Positions 55,486 to 64,000 of a DNA stretch of 64,000 nt are shown here, piece by piece (positions within the stretch are counted from its first letter, which is position 1; every line of letters begins with the position of its first letter). The translations under genes and the position numbers were made by a program. The notes below the pieces were generated by a model. That model worked only from the letters and a program-made list of their open reading frames with translations, was not told where the DNA came from and made no database searches. The stretch lies in the NCBI RefSeq assembly GCF_008693075.1, contig NZ_VXKJ01000037.1:124001-188000 (forward strand), given 5' to 3'. The stretch comes from Corynebacterium phocae. Lineage in GTDB: Bacteria; Actinomycetota; Actinomycetes; Mycobacteriales; Mycobacteriaceae.

Positions 55486-56334
55486 ATGCCACGCGCCTTT
55501 GTTCTTGGAAGCCCCATCAACCACTCTTTGTCGCCGGTATTACACAATGCCGGGTACAAGGCCCTGGGATTAAATGACTGGGCGTATGGCTGTATCGAGG
55601 TCACGGAACTTTCCCTGCCAGCCGTTATTGACAGGTTCGAAGAAGACGTGGTGGGCCTGTCCGTGACCATGCCGTGCAAGTTCGCGGCGTTGGAATTTGC
55701 GGATATTGCCACCGAGCGGGCGAAGACGATCGGCTCCGCGAACACCCTGCTGCGCACTCCTAAGGGCTGGCGCGCGGATAACACCGACACTGAGGGAATG
55801 GCGGGTGCCCTCGGGGAACTGTTGGGCACACGCGCAATAGAGCGGGCTTTGGTTATCGGCTCCGGCGGTACCGCGCGCCCCACCCTGTGGGCGTTGGCCC
55901 AGCGCGGCGTCACTCGCGTGGACCTGCTCAACCGGAGGGACCGTACCGACGAGCTCGCCCCGCTGATAGAAGCGCTCAACGAGGACAACGCCACAGCCGG
56001 ACGCCCGCCCATGGAGGTGGTTCCGCAGACTTTCCACACCGATCTTCGTGAATTGGCCATGGCAGCGGGGGTAATAATTTCTACCGTTCCCAGCCCGGCT
56101 ATCGCCGGCTACCTCCATCACCTGGGGCACGCACCGGTCATTGATGTCATCTACGATCGGATGCCCACGCCGCTGATGAAATACGCAGCTGCGAATGGCC
56201 ACAAAACCGTGGGCGGGCACGTGATGCTGGCGCATCAGGCTTTTAGCCAGTTCGAGCAATTTACCGGGCACCCGGCCCCGCGCGCGCACATGGTGGCAAA
56301 GCTAGAAGAGGCGCTGTCCTACCGGATACGCTAA
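55486..56334 (+). CDS. aroE: Shikimate dehydrogenase
   Basis: A 282-residue NADP-dependent enzyme reducing 3-dehydroshikimate to shikimate. It shows the substrate motif NHSLSPVLHN, the catalytic lysine K65 in GLSVTMPCKFAA, and the nucleotide loop GSGGTARPTLWALA. The late GHVMLAHQAFSQFEQFTG block completes the family. It is 9 bases after mltG and leads into the prepilin-peptidase-like gene and the aroCKBQ cluster. Confidence 0.94.
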   Translation: MPRAFVLGSPINHSLSPVLHNAGYKALGLNDWAYGCIEVTELSLPAVIDRFEEDVVGLSVTMPCKFAALEFADIATERAKTIGSANTLLRTPKGWRADNTDTEGMAGALGELLGTRAIERALVIGSGGTARPTLWALAQRGVTRVDLLNRRDRTDELAPLIEALNEDNATAGRPPMEVVPQTFHTDLRELAMAAGVIISTVPSPAIAGYLHHLGHAPVIDVIYDRMPTPLMKYAAANGHKTVGGHVMLAHQAFSQFEQFTGHPAPRAHMVAKLEEALSYRIR

Positions 56335-56346
56335 GGTCTTCCAAGT

Positions 56347-56727
56347 ATGTGGGGGATTTTATGGGGGATCTGGGCGCTGGCGCTTAGTTATTACGACATC
56401 CGGTTCCGGCGTTTGCCGGACCGGCTGACATTGCCCGCTGCGGTAATCAGCCTGGCGGTATTTAGCCCCACCGGGTTGGCCTGGTGTGGGACGTACCTCG
56501 TCCTGGCGGTGCTCATAGGCGGGATCGGTGGCGGGGATATCAAGCTGGCGCTGCCGTTGGGGATGGTCGTCGCGCATCTTGGCGGTCTGTGGGCAGTGTT
56601 GGTGGCCATGGTGGCGGCCAGTCTGATTACAGTGGTCCTGACTGCGGCTTTGAAACCGCGTCGCGGCTGCCCGCACGGGCCAAGTATGCTGCTGGCGGCG
56701 ACTTTGGTAGCTATGAAGCTAACCTAA
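56347..56727 (+). CDS. Short type IV prepilin peptidase (A24 family)
   Basis: A 126-residue membrane protein with about four helices. The two catalytic aspartates are D17 in YYDIRFRRLPDRLTLP and D64 in GGGDIKLALPLG. It contains only the peptidase part, as in CpaA/TadV proteins, without the methylase domain. No pilin or pilus gene is in view, so substrates must be encoded elsewhere, or the gene is a relic. It lies between aroE and aroC in the same direction. Confidence 0.85.
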   Translation: MWGILWGIWALALSYYDIRFRRLPDRLTLPAAVISLAVFSPTGLAWCGTYLVLAVLIGGIGGGDIKLALPLGMVVAHLGGLWAVLVAMVAASLITVVLTAALKPRRGCPHGPSMLLAATLVAMKLT

Positions 56728-56753
56728 TTCACACCTTTGGGGGTTGGACGTGC

Positions 56754-56759
56754 GATAAT
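56754..56759 (+). promoter_or_regulatory. -10 box for a leaderless aroC transcript
   Basis: GATAAT (56754-56759) ends 7 bases before the aroC ATG, which has no ribosome site (GTCCCC precedes it). This is the expected layout of a leaderless actinobacterial mRNA. Confidence 0.5.
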
Positions 56760-56766
56760 AGTCCCC

Positions 56767-57987
56767 ATGCTTCGATGGACAACTGCCGGGGAATCCCACG
56801 GCCAAGCGCTTATTGCCATGGTAGAAAATCTGCCTTCTGGAATTCCAGTCACTGCAGAGGAAATCTCCCACCAGCTCGCACGCCGCCGGCTTGGTTACGG
56901 CCGGGGCGCGCGGATGAAGTTCGAGCAGGATGAGCTCACGCTCCTATCCGGGATCGTGCACGGCAAGACCATCGGATCTCCCATCGCCATTATGATTGGC
57001 AATTCCGAATGGCCCAAATGGACCACCATTATGAGCCCGCACCCCCTAGACCCGGAGGATCCGGCAACACAGGCGGCCCTGACTTCTGGGCGCGGTGCCA
57101 AACTTACCCGCCCCCGCCCGGGCCACGCGGATTTTGCGGGCATGGTCAAATACAATCACGACGGCGCGCGCCCCATCTTGGAGCGATCATCTGCCCGCGA
57201 AACCGCTGCCCGGGTGGCCGCAGCCACCCTGGCCCGGAACTTCCTCCGTGAAACCTTGGGCGTGGAGGTATTTTCCCACGTTGTGAGCATTGGCGCGTCA
57301 ACTCCCTCTGCGGCCGCTCCGTCTTTTGCTGACCTCAATGATATTGATAGCTCTCCAGTGCGCTCCGCCAGCAAGGAAGCTGAGGAATCCATGGTTGCGG
57401 AGATTGAAAGCGCCAAGAAGGCCGGGGACACACTCGGTGGCATTGTTGAGGTAGTAGTCTCAGGGCTTCCGGTAGGACTAGGCTCGCATATTTCCGGTGA
57501 GGCCCGCCTAGACGCCCAGTTGGCCGCCGCGCTCATGGGTATCCAATCGGTTAAGGGCGTTGAGGTGGGCGACGGCTTCGAGGAAGCCCGCCGCCGCGGC
57601 ACCCAAGCGCACGATGAAATGGTTCGCGAAACCCAAGGGGGCGTTGGCAGGCTGAGCAACCGCGCCGGCGGACTTGAGGGCGGCATGACCAACGGCCAAG
57701 ACTTGCGGCTGCGGGCAGCTATGAAACCAATCTCCACAGTCCCGCGCGCGCTCAAGACCGTGGACATGTCTACCGGTGCCGCAGCCACCGCGATCCACCA
57801 GCGCTCGGACGTGTGCGCGGTTCCTGCGGGCGGCGTGGTGGCTGAAGCCATGGTGGCCTTGGTACTCGCGCGCGCCGTACTGGAGAAGTTTGGGGGAGAC
57901 TCCCTGGCAGAAACCAAGCGCAACGCGGAGTCCTACCTGGACTACGTATCCTACCGCCTAAGCTTCGAGGAGGAAGCTCATGACTAA
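56767..57987 (+). CDS. aroC: Chorismate synthase
   Basis: A 406-residue FMN-dependent enzyme converting EPSP to chorismate. Signatures: [18 protein letters not shown] at the N-terminus, [25 protein letters not shown] and [18 protein letters not shown] 56767 gives the family N-terminus; an earlier in-frame start at 56737 adds ten unrelated residues. It overlaps aroK by 8 bases. Confidence 0.97.
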   Translation: MLRWTTAGESHGQALIAMVENLPSGIPVTAEEISHQLARRRLGYGRGARMKFEQDELTLLSGIVHGKTIGSPIAIMIGNSEWPKWTTIMSPHPLDPEDPATQAALTSGRGAKLTRPRPGHADFAGMVKYNHDGARPILERSSARETAARVAAATLARNFLRETLGVEVFSHVVSIGASTPSAAAPSFADLNDIDSSPVRSASKEAEESMVAEIESAKKAGDTLGGIVEVVVSGLPVGLGSHISGEARLDAQLAAALMGIQSVKGVEVGDGFEEARRRGTQAHDEMVRETQGGVGRLSNRAGGLEGGMTNGQDLRLRAAMKPISTVPRALKTVDMSTGAAATAIHQRSDVCAVPAGGVVAEAMVALVLARAVLEKFGGDSLAETKRNAESYLDYVSYRLSFEEEAHD

Positions 57988-58528
57988 CGGCAACGTTCAC
58001 TTCGGCCACCAGCCACGCGTAGTGCTGGTGGGCCCTCCCGGCTCCGGAAAGACCACCATCGGGCGGCGGCTATCGCGAGCCCTAAACTGTGACCTTGTTG
58101 ATTCCGATGCCATGATTGAGCAGGCCAAAGGCAAGCCCTGTGGTGAGGTCTATTCCGAGCTCGGCGAAGTTGCCTTCCGGGAGTTTGAGGCCACCATTGT
58201 GGCCAAGGCTCTGGAATCCAACGGGGTGGTTAGCTTGGGCGGCGGCGCCGTGCTGGCGGAGTCCACCCGCCACCTGCTGGAAGCCATGACCGTCATTCAC
58301 CTAGACGTCACCGCTGAAGAAGGTGTTAGGAGAACCGGAGAGGATGACTCGCGCCCAGTTCTAGCTTCCGGTAACCCCATAGCCCGCTACCAAGAGCTCC
58401 TTGACCAGCGGCGTGAGTGTTATAGAAGTGTTGCCGATTTCAAGGTACGCACCGATGGCCGAACACCCCAGCAATCCGTGGGTGACATTTTAGGGTTCTT
58501 AGAGGCAGCAGAGGGGTTGCAATCATGA
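57980..58528 (+). CDS. aroK: Shikimate kinase
   Basis: A 182-residue P-loop kinase with Walker [10 protein letters not shown] (18-26), [10 protein letters not shown] for shikimate/metal binding, and the VSLGGGAVL block. It phosphorylates shikimate at the 3-hydroxyl. It overlaps both neighbours (8 bases with aroC, 4 with aroB), so it is translationally coupled. Confidence 0.96.
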   Translation: MTNGNVHFGHQPRVVLVGPPGSGKTTIGRRLSRALNCDLVDSDAMIEQAKGKPCGEVYSELGEVAFREFEATIVAKALESNGVVSLGGGAVLAESTRHLLEAMTVIHLDVTAEEGVRRTGEDDSRPVLASGNPIARYQELLDQRRECYRSVADFKVRTDGRTPQQSVGDILGFLEAAEGLQS

Positions 58529-59595
58529 CCATCATCAAAGTCAACGGCCCTAGTCCCTACGAAGTGAAAATCGGGCACAATCTGGGTGAAGATATAGTTG
58601 CTTTTGTAAAATTGCGCGGGATTGACAAGGTAGCCATCATCCATCAACCGCCGTTGGCCGCACCCGCCCGCCAGCTGGCGGGCGAGCTGGAGTCGCTTAA
58701 CGTCCAGGTCGTGTTACTTGCGGTACCAGACGCGGAGGCCGCCAAAACCTTGCAAGTATGCGAAGGCCTCTGGGACCGCCTGGGGGAGGAGAACTTCTCC
58801 CGCGCCGACGCGGTCGTTGGACTAGGTGGCGGTGCCGTGACGGACCTGGCGGGGTTCGTGGCAGCCGGGTGGATGCGCGGTATCAAGGTCATCCAGGTTC
58901 CCACCACCTTGTTGGCCATGGTGGACGCCGCAGTTGGCGGAAAAACCGGAGTAAACACCGCCGCCGGGAAGAACTTGGTAGGAGCCTTTCACGAGCCCAG
59001 TGCAGTGTTTATTGATATTGACCGCCTGGACACATTGCCCGTAGAGGAATTGATTTCCGGGTCCGCGGAGATAATCAAGACTGGTTTCATCCATGATCCC
59101 GTTATTATCGAGCGCTACCTAGACAACTCCAAGGAATGCCTGGAGTCTACCGGGTTCCTCCCGGAGCTTATTGCGCGCTCCGTGGCGGTCAAAGCTGCCG
59201 TGGTTTCCGAGGATCTTAAAGAGGCCGGCCTGCGTGAGACCCTCAACTACGGGCATACCTTCGGCCACGCCGTGGAGCTGCGGGAATACTACACCTGGCG
59301 CCACGGCCGGGCGGTTGGAGTAGGCATGATGTTTGCCGCCCATCTGGCGCATTGCCGCGGTCTCATCGACGCGGAGCTAGTGGAGACACACCGCCGGATC
59401 TTGGAATCCGTGGGACTTGATACCCGCTACCAGCCCGGGCACTTTGATGAGCTGTATTCTGCGATGACGCGGGATAAGAAAAACCGTGGCGGGCACATAC
59501 GGTTTGTGGCCTTGACTGGTATTGGCTCCACCACGCGGATAGAAGACGCTACCGTGGATGAACTACGCGCGGCTTATGCCGCGATTTCGGAGTAA
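58525..59595 (+). CDS. aroB: 3-dehydroquinate synthase
   Basis: A 356-residue NAD- and zinc-dependent enzyme. Motifs: [40 protein letters not shown] and the metal-binding [13 protein letters not shown]. It closes DAHP to dehydroquinate. The start ATGA overlaps the aroK stop, and aroQ follows after 3 bases. Confidence 0.97.
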   Translation: MTIIKVNGPSPYEVKIGHNLGEDIVAFVKLRGIDKVAIIHQPPLAAPARQLAGELESLNVQVVLLAVPDAEAAKTLQVCEGLWDRLGEENFSRADAVVGLGGGAVTDLAGFVAAGWMRGIKVIQVPTTLLAMVDAAVGGKTGVNTAAGKNLVGAFHEPSAVFIDIDRLDTLPVEELISGSAEIIKTGFIHDPVIIERYLDNSKECLESTGFLPELIARSVAVKAAVVSEDLKEAGLRETLNYGHTFGHAVELREYYTWRHGRAVGVGMMFAAHLAHCRGLIDAELVETHRRILESVGLDTRYQPGHFDELYSAMTRDKKNRGGHIRFVALTGIGSTTRIEDATVDELRAAYAAISE

Positions 59596-59598
59596 AAG

Positions 59599-60039
59599 AT
59601 GGATATTGTTGTCCTCAACGGCCCCAACCTCAACCGCCTGGGCAAAAGGCAGCCGGAGGTCTACGGCTCCACCACTCTCTCAGACGTGGAGGCCCAGATC
59701 CGCGAGCGCGCGGCGCAGTTAGGGCTCAACGTTAGCTTTGCGCAGTCCAACCACGAAGGTGAGTTAATTGACGCCGTGCACGGCGCTGCGGACAGGGGAG
59801 CAGCCGTTATCATCAATCCTGGTGGGTTGACACATACCTCCGTGGCACTGCGCGACGCCTTGGCCGAAATTGCCGACGCCGCCGGATTCGTTGAGGTCCA
59901 CATCTCTAACGTCCACGCACGGGAGCCCTTCCGGCACCATTCCTACCTCAGCCCCATTGCCAAAGGCGTTATCGCTGGTCTGGGAACCTTCGGATACCTT
60001 GCCGCATTGGAATACTTTGCCCAAGACCAGCCGGGTTAA
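59599..60039 (+). CDS. aroQ: 3-dehydroquinate dehydratase, type II
   Basis: A 146-residue dodecameric enzyme that forms 3-dehydroshikimate. It shows [16 protein letters not shown] with the active-site Arg and Tyr, [24 protein letters not shown] and [18 protein letters not shown]. The stop codon lies inside the first of three 24-bp repeats. Confidence 0.96.
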   Translation: MDIVVLNGPNLNRLGKRQPEVYGSTTLSDVEAQIRERAAQLGLNVSFAQSNHEGELIDAVHGAADRGAAVIINPGGLTHTSVALRDALAEIADAAGFVEVHISNVHAREPFRHHSYLSPIAKGVIAGLGTFGYLAALEYFAQDQPG

Positions 60040-60098
60040 TTGGCCCCAGCCCGACCGGGTTAATTCGCTTAAGCCTGACCGGGTTAAAATGGGTGGCC
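60033..60098 (+). repeat. Three tandem 24-bp repeats between aroQ and pepQ
   Basis: Copies start at 60033, 60057 and 60081, exactly 24 bases apart. Each begins GGGTTAA; the first two continue into a shared (C/T)-rich part ending GCC-GACC. The third is partial. The first copy contains the aroQ stop codon and the last ends about 35 bases before pepQ. Confidence 0.8.
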
Positions 60099-60134
60099 TA
60101 TCCCTGATTTTTCGCTTTAAGGAGGAGCCCACCC

Positions 60135-61226
60135 ATGGCCCAGACAGACACAAGTTTTAGCAACCGCCGCCAGAAACTAGCCGCTCAACTACCTGAGCAG
60201 CAGGTTGACGCGATGTTGGTCACCCACCTCACCCATGTCCGCTACCTGACTGGCTTTTCCGGGTCAAACGGCGCGCTGTTGCTCTCCGGGGATCTCTTCG
60301 CCACCATGGCAACGGACGGTCGCTACACGACCCAGATTGCTGAAGAAGTCCCCGATATCGAAGCCATTACCGGGCGTGCAGTAGGACCCGCGTTGCTGGC
60401 AACGGTCGAAGCTCCGCTCCGCGTGGGTTTTGAAGCCGATTACGTTAGCGTGTCACAGCTAGACAAGCTAAAAGAGGAGACGCCCGAGGGCATTGACCTG
60501 GTGCCGGTGACCGGGGTTATTGAAAAAATCCGCCTGGTCAAAGACGCGGCGGAGTTGGACGGTCTGACACAGGTAGCGCAGTTGGCCTCGGATGCCCTGG
60601 AGGCGTGCCTTGACGCCGGCGAAGTTGCTATCGGGCGCACCGAACGGCAGGTAGCGGCGGACTTGGAGTACCGTATGCGCGTAGCCGGGGCGGAGCGGGT
60701 GTCCTTTGACACGATTGTGGCCTCGGGACCAAACTCTGCCAAGCCTCACCACGGCGCGGGCGACCGCGTGCTGGCCAGCGGTGACATTGTCACTATCGAT
60801 TACGGTGCACACGTGGATGGTTTCAACTCGGACTGCACTCGCACCTTCGTCCTCGGAGAGGTGGGGGAGTTTGCCCGTGAAATCTACGAGTTGGTTCTAA
60901 AGTCCCAGGAGGCAGGCGTTAAAGCCGCCGTGCCGGGGGCCAGCTTGGTTGACGTGGACGCGGCGTGCCGGGACATTATCAAGGAAGCCGGTTATGGCGA
61001 ATACTTTGTGCACTCCACGGGTCACGGTATTGGCCTTGACGTCCACGAAGCCCCCTACGCCGCCACCACGGGCAGCGGTGAGCTTAAACCCGGTATGACC
61101 CTGACCATCGAGCCGGGTGTCTACGTCCCGGGCAAGGGCGGCGTCCGGATCGAAGACACACTCATCATCACCGAGGGTGCCCCGGAGGTAATCACCACAC
61201 TGCCAAAGCAACTCCGCGTCCTCTAG
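60135..61226 (+). CDS. pepQ: Xaa-Pro dipeptidase/aminopeptidase (M24B)
   Basis: A 363-residue pita-bread-fold peptidase. The dinuclear metal ligands are all seen: D222 and D233 (IDYGAHVDGFNSDCTRTF), H297 (STGHGIGLDVHE), E326 (TIEPGVY) and E340 (RIEDT). The N-terminal creatinase-like domain contains RYLTGFSGSNGALLL. It splits X-Pro bonds in peptides. The order aroQ-pepQ-efp-nusB is conserved widely, also in Bacillus. AAGGAGG lies before the ATG. Confidence 0.94.
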   Translation: MAQTDTSFSNRRQKLAAQLPEQQVDAMLVTHLTHVRYLTGFSGSNGALLLSGDLFATMATDGRYTTQIAEEVPDIEAITGRAVGPALLATVEAPLRVGFEADYVSVSQLDKLKEETPEGIDLVPVTGVIEKIRLVKDAAELDGLTQVAQLASDALEACLDAGEVAIGRTERQVAADLEYRMRVAGAERVSFDTIVASGPNSAKPHHGAGDRVLASGDIVTIDYGAHVDGFNSDCTRTFVLGEVGEFAREIYELVLKSQEAGVKAAVPGASLVDVDAACRDIIKEAGYGEYFVHSTGHGIGLDVHEAPYAATTGSGELKPGMTLTIEPGVYVPGKGGVRIEDTLIITEGAPEVITTLPKQLRVL

Positions 61227-61366
61227 GTTTCCTGGAACATCTTCAAGGGCCTCAGCGCTCAACGACTATTTTGGGCCTTGGGTTCCTTAACTGTTATTTG
61301 AACCGCGTGCTTTGGTACGCTTAAGGCCTGTTTTCAACACCAACTATTGGGAGAATCTTTAAATCC

Positions 61367-61930
61367 ATGGCTGATACTACTGACTTCAAGAACGGTCTTG
61401 TCCTCAAGATCGACAACAAGCTGCAGCAAATCATCGAATTCCAGCACGTCAAGCCAGGCAAAGGCCCGGCTTTCGTGCGCACCAAGCTCAAGGACGTTGT
61501 CTCCGGCAAGGTCACCGACAAGACCTTCAACGCCGGCGTCAAGGTTGAAACGGCCACCGTTGACCGCCGCACCATGACCTACCTTTACAACGACGGCCAG
61601 AACTTTGTTGTCATGGATGACAAGACCTACGAGCAGTTCGAGATTCCGTTTGACAAGTTTGGCAACGCCGGACGCTTCCTGCTGGAAAACATGCAGGTCC
61701 AGATCTCCTTCCACGAAGGTGAAGCCCTCTTCGGCGAGCTCCCCATCTCCGTTGACCTGAAGGTTGAGCACACCGAACCTGGCCTGCAGGGTGACCGCTC
61801 CAACGGCGGCACCAAGCCTGCCACCCTGGAGACCGGCGCTGACATTCAGGTGCCCCTGTTTATCGAGATCGGCAACGTCCTAAAGATTGACACCCGCACG
61901 GGTGAGTACCTATCCCGCGTGAATAGCTAG
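61367..61930 (+). CDS. efp: Translation elongation factor P
   Basis: A 187-residue protein with three beta-barrel domains. The loop that reaches the ribosomal peptidyl transferase centre is KPGKGPAF with K32 at the usual modification position. Its C-terminal [10 protein letters not shown] is typical. EF-P relieves stalling at polyproline. Whether K32 is modified here cannot be told. GGGAG precedes the ATG and nusB follows after 14 bases. Confidence 0.97.
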   Translation: MADTTDFKNGLVLKIDNKLQQIIEFQHVKPGKGPAFVRTKLKDVVSGKVTDKTFNAGVKVETATVDRRTMTYLYNDGQNFVVMDDKTYEQFEIPFDKFGNAGRFLLENMQVQISFHEGEALFGELPISVDLKVEHTEPGLQGDRSNGGTKPATLETGADIQVPLFIEIGNVLKIDTRTGEYLSRVNS

Positions 61931-61944
61931 GTTAGAGACTTTCA

Positions 61945-62553
61945 GTGAGCGCAGAAAAGAAATCAGAAGAAGTCAACTACAAGCGGCACACGGCGCGCTA
62001 TCGGGCCCGCCGCCGCGCAGCGGACATTCTGTTTGAGGCGGAAACCCGTGACGTGGACCCTGTGGCCATTGTCGAAGACCGCGTGGCCTTGGCTCGTGAT
62101 GTAAACAACGGGGTGGCTCCTATTTCTGATTACACTCGCGAAATCATCGAGGGTGCGGCCACCGAGCTTGACGCTATCGACGAAGCCATCACCCGTTATT
62201 TGTCTGAGGACTGGGAATACCACCGCCTTCCTGCCGTTGACCGCGCAATCTTGCGCGTGGGCTGCTGGGAGCTGCTGTTTAACCCGGAGGTTCCCGCCGC
62301 TACCGCGATTGTGGAGGCGGTGGAAATTGCCTCTGAATACTCCACGGATAAGGCAGCGCCATACATCCACGCCGTGCTGGATGATATTGCTCAGTCGCGT
62401 TCGGACGCCAACCCCATGAACGTGGGCGGCGTTGAATCCGAGCCTGAACAGTCCGATGGCTTGGATGAAGAGTTGGACAGTGGTCTCGATGATGACCGCG
62501 ATCAAGAGGACGACCACGGTTCAGACAGCGACATCCCGCCGCTGGAGCCTTAA
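61945..62553 (+). CDS. nusB: Transcription antitermination factor NusB
   Basis: A 202-residue all-helical protein; the RNA-binding N-terminus is [20 protein letters not shown] and a conserved [16 protein letters not shown] lies near residue 95. It acts with NusE (S10) in rRNA antitermination. The last roughly 45 residues form a very acidic tail ([20 protein letters not shown]) beyond the normal end of the family. GTG 61945 is the start. A hairpin follows. Confidence 0.95.
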   Translation: MSAEKKSEEVNYKRHTARYRARRRAADILFEAETRDVDPVAIVEDRVALARDVNNGVAPISDYTREIIEGAATELDAIDEAITRYLSEDWEYHRLPAVDRAILRVGCWELLFNPEVPAATAIVEAVEIASEYSTDKAAPYIHAVLDDIAQSRSDANPMNVGGVESEPEQSDGLDEELDSGLDDDRDQEDDHGSDSDIPPLEP

Positions 62554-62570
62554 TAAGAACCAAGAGCACC

Positions 62571-62604
62571 GAAGTCCCCCGATTTATCAAAACCGGGGGA
62601 CTTC
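62571..62604 (+). terminator. Hairpin after nusB
   Basis: GAAGTCCCCCG (62571-62581) pairs perfectly with CGGGGGACTTC (62594-62604). No T-run follows, so it is a likely but non-classical terminator, and it sits just before the PPK2 start. Confidence 0.65.
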
Positions 62605-62629
62605 CTCGTGGAACAGGCCGCCGGCAACT

Positions 62630-63493
62630 ATGCTGAAGAGTATGGCTGAATTCACAATAGCGGACGCACTTAAGCTGCGCGCAGGCAAGAACTTCCACAT
62701 TTCGGACGTGGATCCCACCTCCACGCCGGGCTTTGACGGTGACAAAGACGAGCTCAAGAAAGAGTTTTCCAAGTTCGACGATGAGCTCTATGATCTGCAG
62801 GAGCGCCTGTTTGCCAACGGGCGGGCCCACGGTGACAGCGCTCCTTCGGTACTGCTTATCCTGCAGGGCATGGACACCTCCGGCAAGGGTGGTGCCATCC
62901 GCCACGTGTTTTCGACTTTCGACCCGCAGGGGACCTATACCACCGGCTTTGGCAAGCCCACCGAGGAAGAGCTGGAACACGACTTCCTGTGGCGGATCCG
63001 CAAGCACGATCCCCAGCCAGGGCAGATTGTGGCCTTCGACCGCTCGCACTACGAGGATGTTCTCATCCAGCGTGTCCACGAGTGGGTGGACGAGGATGAG
63101 ATAGACCGGCGGATCGAGGCCATCCGCGAATACGAGGCGGAGCTGGCCGCCAAGGGCGTGCGGATCATCAAGGTTATGCTGCATATCTCACAGGACTTCC
63201 AAAAAGAAAACCTCATAGAGCGCACCGAGCGGGAGGATAAATTCTGGAAGTACGACCCTTCAGACGTTGAGGAGCGCCAATACTGGGATGACTATATGCG
63301 GGCTTACGAGGACGCCATCCGGCGCACCGACGCCTTCCACGCCCCTTGGTACGTCATCCCCTCCGACAACAAGCGTTACGCGCGCACCGCGCTCAAGGCC
63401 CTCATGGTGGATCTGCTCCGCCACTTGGATTTGGCGTGGCCTCCCGCAGACTTCGATCCAGAAACCGAACGTGAACGGATTAAGAACTCCTAA
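62630..63493 (+). CDS. Polyphosphate kinase 2 family (PPK2) nucleotide phosphotransferase
   Basis: A 287-residue P-loop kinase that moves phosphate between polyphosphate and nucleotides (AMP, ADP or GDP, depending on class). Walker A is LQGMDTSGKGG (about 79-88), the metal-binding FDRSHYEDVL lies at 136-145, and the lid region is KFWKYDPSDVEERQYWDDY. The single-domain length suggests class I or III rather than the two-domain class II. ATG 62630 (or 62642) lacks a ribosome site; the open frame further upstream overlaps nusB and is not used. It is separated from nusB by a hairpin. Confidence 0.88.
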   Translation: MLKSMAEFTIADALKLRAGKNFHISDVDPTSTPGFDGDKDELKKEFSKFDDELYDLQERLFANGRAHGDSAPSVLLILQGMDTSGKGGAIRHVFSTFDPQGTYTTGFGKPTEEELEHDFLWRIRKHDPQPGQIVAFDRSHYEDVLIQRVHEWVDEDEIDRRIEAIREYEAELAAKGVRIIKVMLHISQDFQKENLIERTEREDKFWKYDPSDVEERQYWDDYMRAYEDAIRRTDAFHAPWYVIPSDNKRYARTALKALMVDLLRHLDLAWPPADFDPETERERIKNS

Positions 63494-63547
63494 TATGATG
63501 TCAGGTCCGCACACGATGTCATAGCTTTTTACAGATCCGGCGGGATT

Positions 63548-63820
63548 TTAGGTACTGGGGTGTTGGTCGATGGGTTGGGCGGCAAAGTGGTCTTCAGCTC
63601 GGTCGCGTTGGCGCTGCCAATGCTGCTGGTTGGTCTTTGAGTCAGTCTCCTTACCGGCCAACAATTCATTCGTGACAGCAGGATCCGTGATGGCGCTGGC
63701 AACGACGCCCGCACCGTCACCACCAAAAGCGAATCCGTTCGGCTTAATCAAGCAACAGCTGGCAAGGAGTAGAGTCATCGAATAACCCAATAACCTGGAA
63801 CAATTTAGAGACGCTGGCAA
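63548..63820 (-). CDS. Doubtful small lipoprotein-like reading frame
   Basis: A 90-residue frame from TTG 63820, or 76 residues from ATG 63778. It begins with a hydrophobic segment, LLGYSMTLLLASCC, that ends in a lipobox-like LASC, followed by a polar Gln/Asp-rich part. No convincing ribosome site precedes either start, and I recognise no family. It may be a real, poorly conserved lipoprotein or a chance frame. Confidence 0.3.
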   Translation of the reverse strand: MPASLNCSRLLGYSMTLLLASCCLIKPNGFAFGGDGAGVVASAITDPAVTNELLAGKETDSKTNQQHWQRQRDRAEDHFAAQPIDQHPST

Positions 63821-63988
63821 GCACGTTTCGGGATGTCGCTTAACACTGGAACAATCACTGATTAGAGTGAGCTAAAATATTCTACTTAGCAGCAATAGGC
63901 CAAGCTGGCTCACGAAGTGACCGCGAAGCCTGCTGTTTCTTTGGAAAATCGATCTACATTTCTTACGCACAGATATAAGGGGTCTATT

Positions 63989-64000
63989 TTGAAATTTATT
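63989..64000 (+). CDS. Possible 5' end of a gene cut by the window edge
   Basis: TTG 63989 follows AAGGGG (63977-63982) by 6 bases and would encode MKFI, a common start of exported proteins. Only four codons are in view. Confidence 0.3.

Larger units (their letters stand above)
63494..64000. other. A+T-richer intergenic region at the window edge
   Basis: Apart from a doubtful minus-strand reading frame and a possible gene start at 63989, nothing is recognised. The base composition is visibly lower in G+C than the coding regions to the left. CTGGAACAAT occurs twice (near 63794 and 63847) and GATGTCA twice (near 63499 and 63515). Confidence 0.4.

Noticed and set aside
62300..63184. Minus-strand frame opposite nusB and PPK2
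   Set aside because: Spans two conserved sense genes and the hairpin between them; no protein features.

Overview
The window is a stretch of high-GC, actinobacterial core chromosome, almost certainly from a Corynebacterium. The evidence is gene order: hemQ-msrB-aftC-ribD-like, thrS-HIT-pgsA-patA-pimA, yebC/ruvCAB-yajC-secDF-lipoprotein-apt-rel, MBL-hisS, aspS/rarA/alaS/ruvX/mltG/aroE and aroCKBQ-pepQ-efp-nusB are the blocks known from Corynebacterium and Mycobacterium. GTG and TTG starts are frequent. There are enzymes of mycolic-acid-type envelope biogenesis (AftC, PimA, PatA) and a DtxR-like iron box. I found no prophage, insertion sequence, CRISPR array or clear recent island; only the last 500 bases look different from the rest.

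Layout. 0.2-3.7 kb: coproheme decarboxylase (+), then msrB, aftC and a RibD-like reductase (-). 3.9-5.1 kb: a tRNA-Val(CAC) gene on the minus strand, then six plus-strand tRNA genes (Gly-Val-Gly-Cys-Val-Gly). 5.4-8.0 kb: an exported metal cluster (CopC, PCuAC-type lipoprotein, TAT-exported DyP peroxidase). 8.1-14.0 kb: thrS and the phosphatidylinositol mannoside operon. 14.1-16.4 kb: a GT-C membrane glycosyltransferase and an iron-regulated siderophore-interacting protein. 16.5-28.2 kb: yebC, Holliday junction processing (ruvCAB), Sec accessory proteins (yajC, secD, secF), a solute-binding lipoprotein, apt and rel. 28.4-35.7 kb: a surface nucleotidase, a DUF421 protein, two tandem small secreted proteins, a membrane-anchored cyclophilin, tpx, an MBL hydrolase and hisS. 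35.8-46.2 kb, the more accessory part: TetR with a degenerate ABC ATPase and a YhgE/Pip permease, sdaA, a flavin monooxygenase/reductase pair, a HEPN-like CBS protein, a Pit phosphate transporter and a zinc protease. 46.4-63.5 kb: aspS, a kinase-fold protein, rarA, alaS, ruvX, mltG, the aro cluster, pepQ, efp, nusB and a PPK2 kinase.

Most genes form tightly packed operons with 4-8 base overlaps (pgsA/patA, ruvC/ruvA, aroC/aroK/aroB, ruvX/mltG, monooxygenase/reductase). Several strong hairpin terminators separate the units.

The best candidates for undescribed biology are: a short, apparently leaderless hydrophobic leader peptide in front of secD; the tandem pair of small secreted helix proteins; the HEPN-CBS fusion; the pseudo-ATPase/YhgE pair; an ECF-type promoter in front of the copper genes; and a 24-bp triple repeat between aroQ and pepQ. 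All calls come from reading the sequence and remembered family knowledge; no database search was run.
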